A DNA stretch of 64,000 nucleotides from Sulfuritalea sp. (GTDB lineage Bacteria; Pseudomonadota; Gammaproteobacteria; Burkholderiales; Rhodocyclaceae). The notes beneath the pieces were generated by a model. It saw only the letters and a list, made by a program, of their open reading frames with translations. It did not search any database and was not told the origin of the DNA. Made by a program: the position numbers and the translations under genes. The stretch spans positions 372,001 through 436,000 of the forward strand of contig JADJVS010000015.1 in the NCBI GenBank assembly GCA_016710465.1. The letters are read 5' to 3'. This document shows, in pieces, positions 61,597-64,000 of this stretch (position 1 is its first letter; each line of letters starts with the position of its first letter).

Positions 61597-62120
61597 GCCG
61601 CGCTGCCGGCGTAGCGCACCTGCCGGCGTGTCCGCGCCGGCTGGGTGAGGTGTTCGAGCGGCAGGACATGCGACTGCTTGAGCTTTTGCAGCGCGATCAG
61701 GGTCTTGACCTGGGCGACGCCGGGCAGGCGCAGGACCTGTTTCATCATCAGCTCCGAAAAAGCCGGCAGGTCGGACGCGACGATGCGCAACAGGTAATCC
61801 GCCTCGCCGCTGACGGAATGGCATTCGAGCACCTGGGGGAGATCGCCCACCGCGCGCTCGAATGCGTCGGACTGCGCCTTGCCGTGCCGCTCGAGCACGA
61901 CCTGGGCGAAGGCGGTGACGCCGAGGCCGATGGCCTCGGGATCGAGCAGGGCGGCATGGCCGGCAATGATGCCGGCCTCGGACAGGCGCGTCAGGCGGCG
62001 GCTGACCTGCGAGGCCGACAGATGCACGGCCTCGCCCAGCGTGGCATTGGTGGCGAGCCCGTCGCGCTGCACGGCGTCGAGCAGGGCGAGGTCATGGCGA
62101 TCGATGGTGATTGCTTGCAT
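61593..62120 (-). CDS. Lrp/AsnC-family transcriptional regulator
   Basis: A 175-residue regulator starting MQAITIDRHDLALLDAVQRDG. The helix-turn-helix is in NATLGEAVHLSASQVSRRLTRLSEAGII, and the ligand-binding RAM domain follows (VTAFAQVVLERHG, VLECHSVSGEADYLLRIVASDL). Its gene is divergent from the decarboxylase gene, so it probably controls that gene and its own in response to an amino acid such as phenylalanine or tryptophan. The C-terminus has a basic extension of about 20 residues. Confidence 0.93.
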   Translation of the reverse strand: MQAITIDRHDLALLDAVQRDGLATNATLGEAVHLSASQVSRRLTRLSEAGIIAGHAALLDPEAIGLGVTAFAQVVLERHGKAQSDAFERAVGDLPQVLECHSVSGEADYLLRIVASDLPAFSELMMKQVLRLPGVAQVKTLIALQKLKQSHVLPLEHLTQPARTRRQVRYAGSAA

Positions 62121-62132
62121 TGAACTAATTAA

Positions 62133-62153
62133 ATGTGCACGGGACGTGCATAT
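62133..62153. promoter_or_regulatory. Candidate operator between lrp-type gene and ipdC
   Basis: ATGTGCAC, five bases, then GTGCATAT: an inverted repeat with one mismatch in the AT-rich gap between divergent start codons. It overlaps TATTAT (62151-62156), a likely -10 of the decarboxylase gene. The layout suits binding by the adjacent Lrp-type regulator. Confidence 0.5.
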
Positions 62154-62242
62154 TATCGCCTTTTTTACGGCAAAAGCGAACACATCGTGGGCTGGTGGTG
62201 CGCGACAATACGGCATCTGCCCAGCCGAAGGAAGCTCCCGCC

Positions 62243-63865
62243 ATGAACCTCGTCGAATCCCTGCTCCACGCCCTCAAGGATCATGGTGCGCGCCAGATCT
62301 TCGGCATCCCGGGCGATTTCGCCCTGCCGTATTTCCGCATCATCGAACAGTCGAAGATATTGCCGCTGTACACGCTGTCGCATGAGCCGGCGGTGGGCTT
62401 CGCTGCGGACGCGGCCTCGCGCGCCCATCAGGGTTTGGGCGTGGCGGCCGTGACCTATGGCGCCGGGGCGCTCAACATGGTCAATGCCGTGGCCGCCGCC
62501 TATGCCGAGAAGTCGCCGCTGGTGGTGCTCTCCGGCGGGCCGGGCAAGGGCGAGTCGCGCTCCGGCCTGTTGCTGCACCATCAGGCCAAGACCCTGGATT
62601 CGCAGTTCCAGATGTTCCGCGAGATCACCTGCGACCAGGTCCGCCTTGACGACGCGGCGCGCGCGCCGGCCGACATCGCCCGTGTGCTGGCCAGCGCCTT
62701 GCGCAATTCCGAGCCGGTGTATATCGAGATTCCGCGCGACATGGTGAATCAGCCCTGCGCGCCGGTGCTGCCGGCCGCCGCGCCGGAAATCGACGCCGAG
62801 GCCCTTGCGGCCTGCGTCGACGAGATCCTGGCGCGCCTGGCGCAGGCGGCCTCGCCAGTGCTGATGGCCGGCGTCGAGGTGCGGCGCTATGCCCTGGAAG
62901 ACAAGGTGGCGACGCTTTCGCGCCGCCTCGGCCTGCCGGTGGTGACCAGCTTCATGGGCCGCGGCCTGCTCGCCGAGCACAATGCGCCCCTGGTCGGCAC
63001 CTACATGGGCGTCGCCGGCCTGCCGGAAATCATGCGCCTGGTCGAGGAATCGGATGCCCTGTTCCTGCTCGGCGAGATCGTCTGCGACACCAATTTTGCC
63101 GTTTCGGAAACCCGGATCGACTTGCGCAAGGCCATACAGGCGTTGGACGGACGCGTCACCCTCGGCTACCACGTCTATCCGCAACTGCCGCTGGCGGCGC
63201 TGGTCGACGCGCTGCTGGCGCGCGTCGGCGAAGGCGAAGAGCCCTTCGCCGTGACGCGTCCGGTCTATCCGCATGGCATGATGGCGGACGACGCGACGAT
63301 CACGCCGACCGACATCGCCACGGCGGTGAATGACCTGATGGCCGCCCACGGCAAGCTGCCGATCGCCGCCGACATGGGCGACTGCCTGTTTACCGCCATG
63401 GAAATCGAACATACGGCGCTGGTCGCGCCCGGCTATTACGCCACCATGGGCTACGGCGTGCCGGCCGGCCTTGGCTTGCAGGCCGCGACCGGGCAGCGGC
63501 CGCTGATCCTGGTCGGCGACGGCGCTTTCCAGATGACCGGTTGGGAGCTCGGCAACTGCCGGCGCTACGGCTGGGACCCGATCGTGCTGCTGTTCAACAA
63601 CGCCAGTTGGGAAATGCTGCGCACCTTCCAGCCCGAGTCGGGTTTCAACGATCTGGGCGATTGGGGCTATGCGGCGATGGCGGCGGGTATGGGCGGCGAC
63701 GGAGTGCGCGTCAGCACCCGCGCCGAGCTCAAGGCCGCTCTGGACAAGGCCGTGGCGACGCGCGGCCGCTTTCAGTTGATCGAGGTGATGATCCCGCGCG
63801 GGGTACTGTCATCGACGCTGCAGCGTTTCGTCGCCGGGGTGAAGCGATTGAGTGCCGGCAGATAA
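62243..63865 (+). CDS. ipdC: Thiamine-diphosphate-dependent phenylpyruvate/indolepyruvate decarboxylase
   Basis: A 540-residue enzyme. The active-site Glu is in LSHEPAVGFAADAA, and the ThDP-binding motif runs from GDGAFQMTGWELGN to LLFNNASW. It resembles IpdC/PPDC of Azospirillum, which decarboxylates aryl-pyruvates to aryl-acetaldehydes. AAGGAAG precedes the ATG by about 12 bases. With the Lrp-type gene next to it, a role in phenylalanine or tryptophan breakdown, or indole-acetic acid formation, is likely; the substrate is inferred. Confidence 0.88.
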   Translation: MNLVESLLHALKDHGARQIFGIPGDFALPYFRIIEQSKILPLYTLSHEPAVGFAADAASRAHQGLGVAAVTYGAGALNMVNAVAAAYAEKSPLVVLSGGPGKGESRSGLLLHHQAKTLDSQFQMFREITCDQVRLDDAARAPADIARVLASALRNSEPVYIEIPRDMVNQPCAPVLPAAAPEIDAEALAACVDEILARLAQAASPVLMAGVEVRRYALEDKVATLSRRLGLPVVTSFMGRGLLAEHNAPLVGTYMGVAGLPEIMRLVEESDALFLLGEIVCDTNFAVSETRIDLRKAIQALDGRVTLGYHVYPQLPLAALVDALLARVGEGEEPFAVTRPVYPHGMMADDATITPTDIATAVNDLMAAHGKLPIAADMGDCLFTAMEIEHTALVAPGYYATMGYGVPAGLGLQAATGQRPLILVGDGAFQMTGWELGNCRRYGWDPIVLLFNNASWEMLRTFQPESGFNDLGDWGYAAMAAGMGGDGVRVSTRAELKAALDKAVATRGRFQLIEVMIPRGVLSSTLQRFVAGVKRLSAGR

Positions 63866-63916
63866 CTGCGGTAAGTACGGCGTGCCGGCGCATGCGAAAT
63901 GCCTTAGGCTGGCGAC

Positions 63917-64000
63917 ATGTTGATTGGACTGTCGCGCGTTTGCAGCCTGCTGGCTATCCTCTGGTTTTGGGTGGCGGCACCCGCGCTTGCTGTCGACGGC
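63917..64000 (+). CDS. N-terminus of a secreted protein, cut by the window end
   Basis: Twenty-eight codons from ATG at 63917. The sequence is hydrophobic (CSLLAILWFWVAAPALA) and ends in a typical signal peptidase site APALA before VDG. Nothing of the mature protein is visible, so no function can be given. Confidence 0.55.
   Translation, partial: MLIGLSRVCSLLAILWFWVAAPALAVDG

Overview
The window is GC-rich, gene-dense chromosomal DNA of a betaproteobacterium, most likely Rhodocyclales. The evidence is gene content and order: the block rpoE-rseA-rseB-rseC-mucD-lepA-lepB-DUF4845-rnc-era-recO-pdxJ-acpS-nagZ, the block yceD-rpmF-plsX-fabH-fabD-fabG-acpP-fabF, a DUF2863 protein, and an NAD-type isocitrate dehydrogenase. 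The genus cannot be fixed from sequence reading alone. No rRNA, tRNA, CRISPR array, transposase or phage gene was found.

Layout. 1-5.6 kb: the end of an isocitrate dehydrogenase gene, a haem-c-sensing diguanylate cyclase, tex and a CnoX-like thioredoxin. 5.8-15.7 kb: purL, an unusual alanine-rich secreted repeat protein, a parvulin, bolA, yciI, yciB, msrB, dadA and a DUF2863 gene. 15.8-19.7 kb: a phosphate uptake pair (DUF47 and Pit) running into a chain of four-base-overlapping genes (YkgJ, EamA, AzlC, AzlD). 19.8-22.1 kb: selD, an RsmI-like methyltransferase and maf. 22.2-28.3 kb: ribosomal protein L32 and the fatty-acid synthesis cluster. 28.3-42.3 kb: ygfX and nadB, then the sigma-E envelope-stress operon, which runs into lepA, lepB, rnc, era, recO, pdxJ, acpS and nagZ. 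42.3-43.2 kb: a small accessory patch with a PIN/RHH toxin-antitoxin pair and the remains of a HigA-like antitoxin. 43.2-48.1 kb: an EamA transporter, a spermidine-synthase-like protein, an Hsp33 that lacks two of its four zinc cysteines, an ArsC-like protein and a DUF2157/DUF4824 pair. 48.2-52.8 kb: a MacAB-like export system with two different permeases separated by two long stem-loop elements. 52.9-58.4 kb: a luciferase-like oxidoreductase, an M48 metalloprotease with TPRs, moeA, moaA and a small lipoprotein. 58.5-64 kb: a DUF1800/DUF1501 secreted pair, a frameshifted CX6C-repeat protein, a small membrane protein, an Lrp-type regulator divergent from a phenylpyruvate/indolepyruvate decarboxylase, and the start of a secreted protein.

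The most striking signal is not a gene. It is a dispersed DNA motif of about 24 bp, core AAGAGTCGGCGC followed by a looser half YGGCGAYACGGC. I find 14 copies, seven of them with the exact 12-base core. Copies lie on both strands, often within a few bases of a stop codon. Where a copy is inside a gene it is read in different frames (as VGAG[DN]T, as ESALATR, or antisense as APTL), so the conservation is at DNA level. This resembles uptake-signal or REP-type behaviour. A second structural signal is the pair of long inverted repeats (27 bp imperfect and 28 bp perfect) between the two ABC permease genes.
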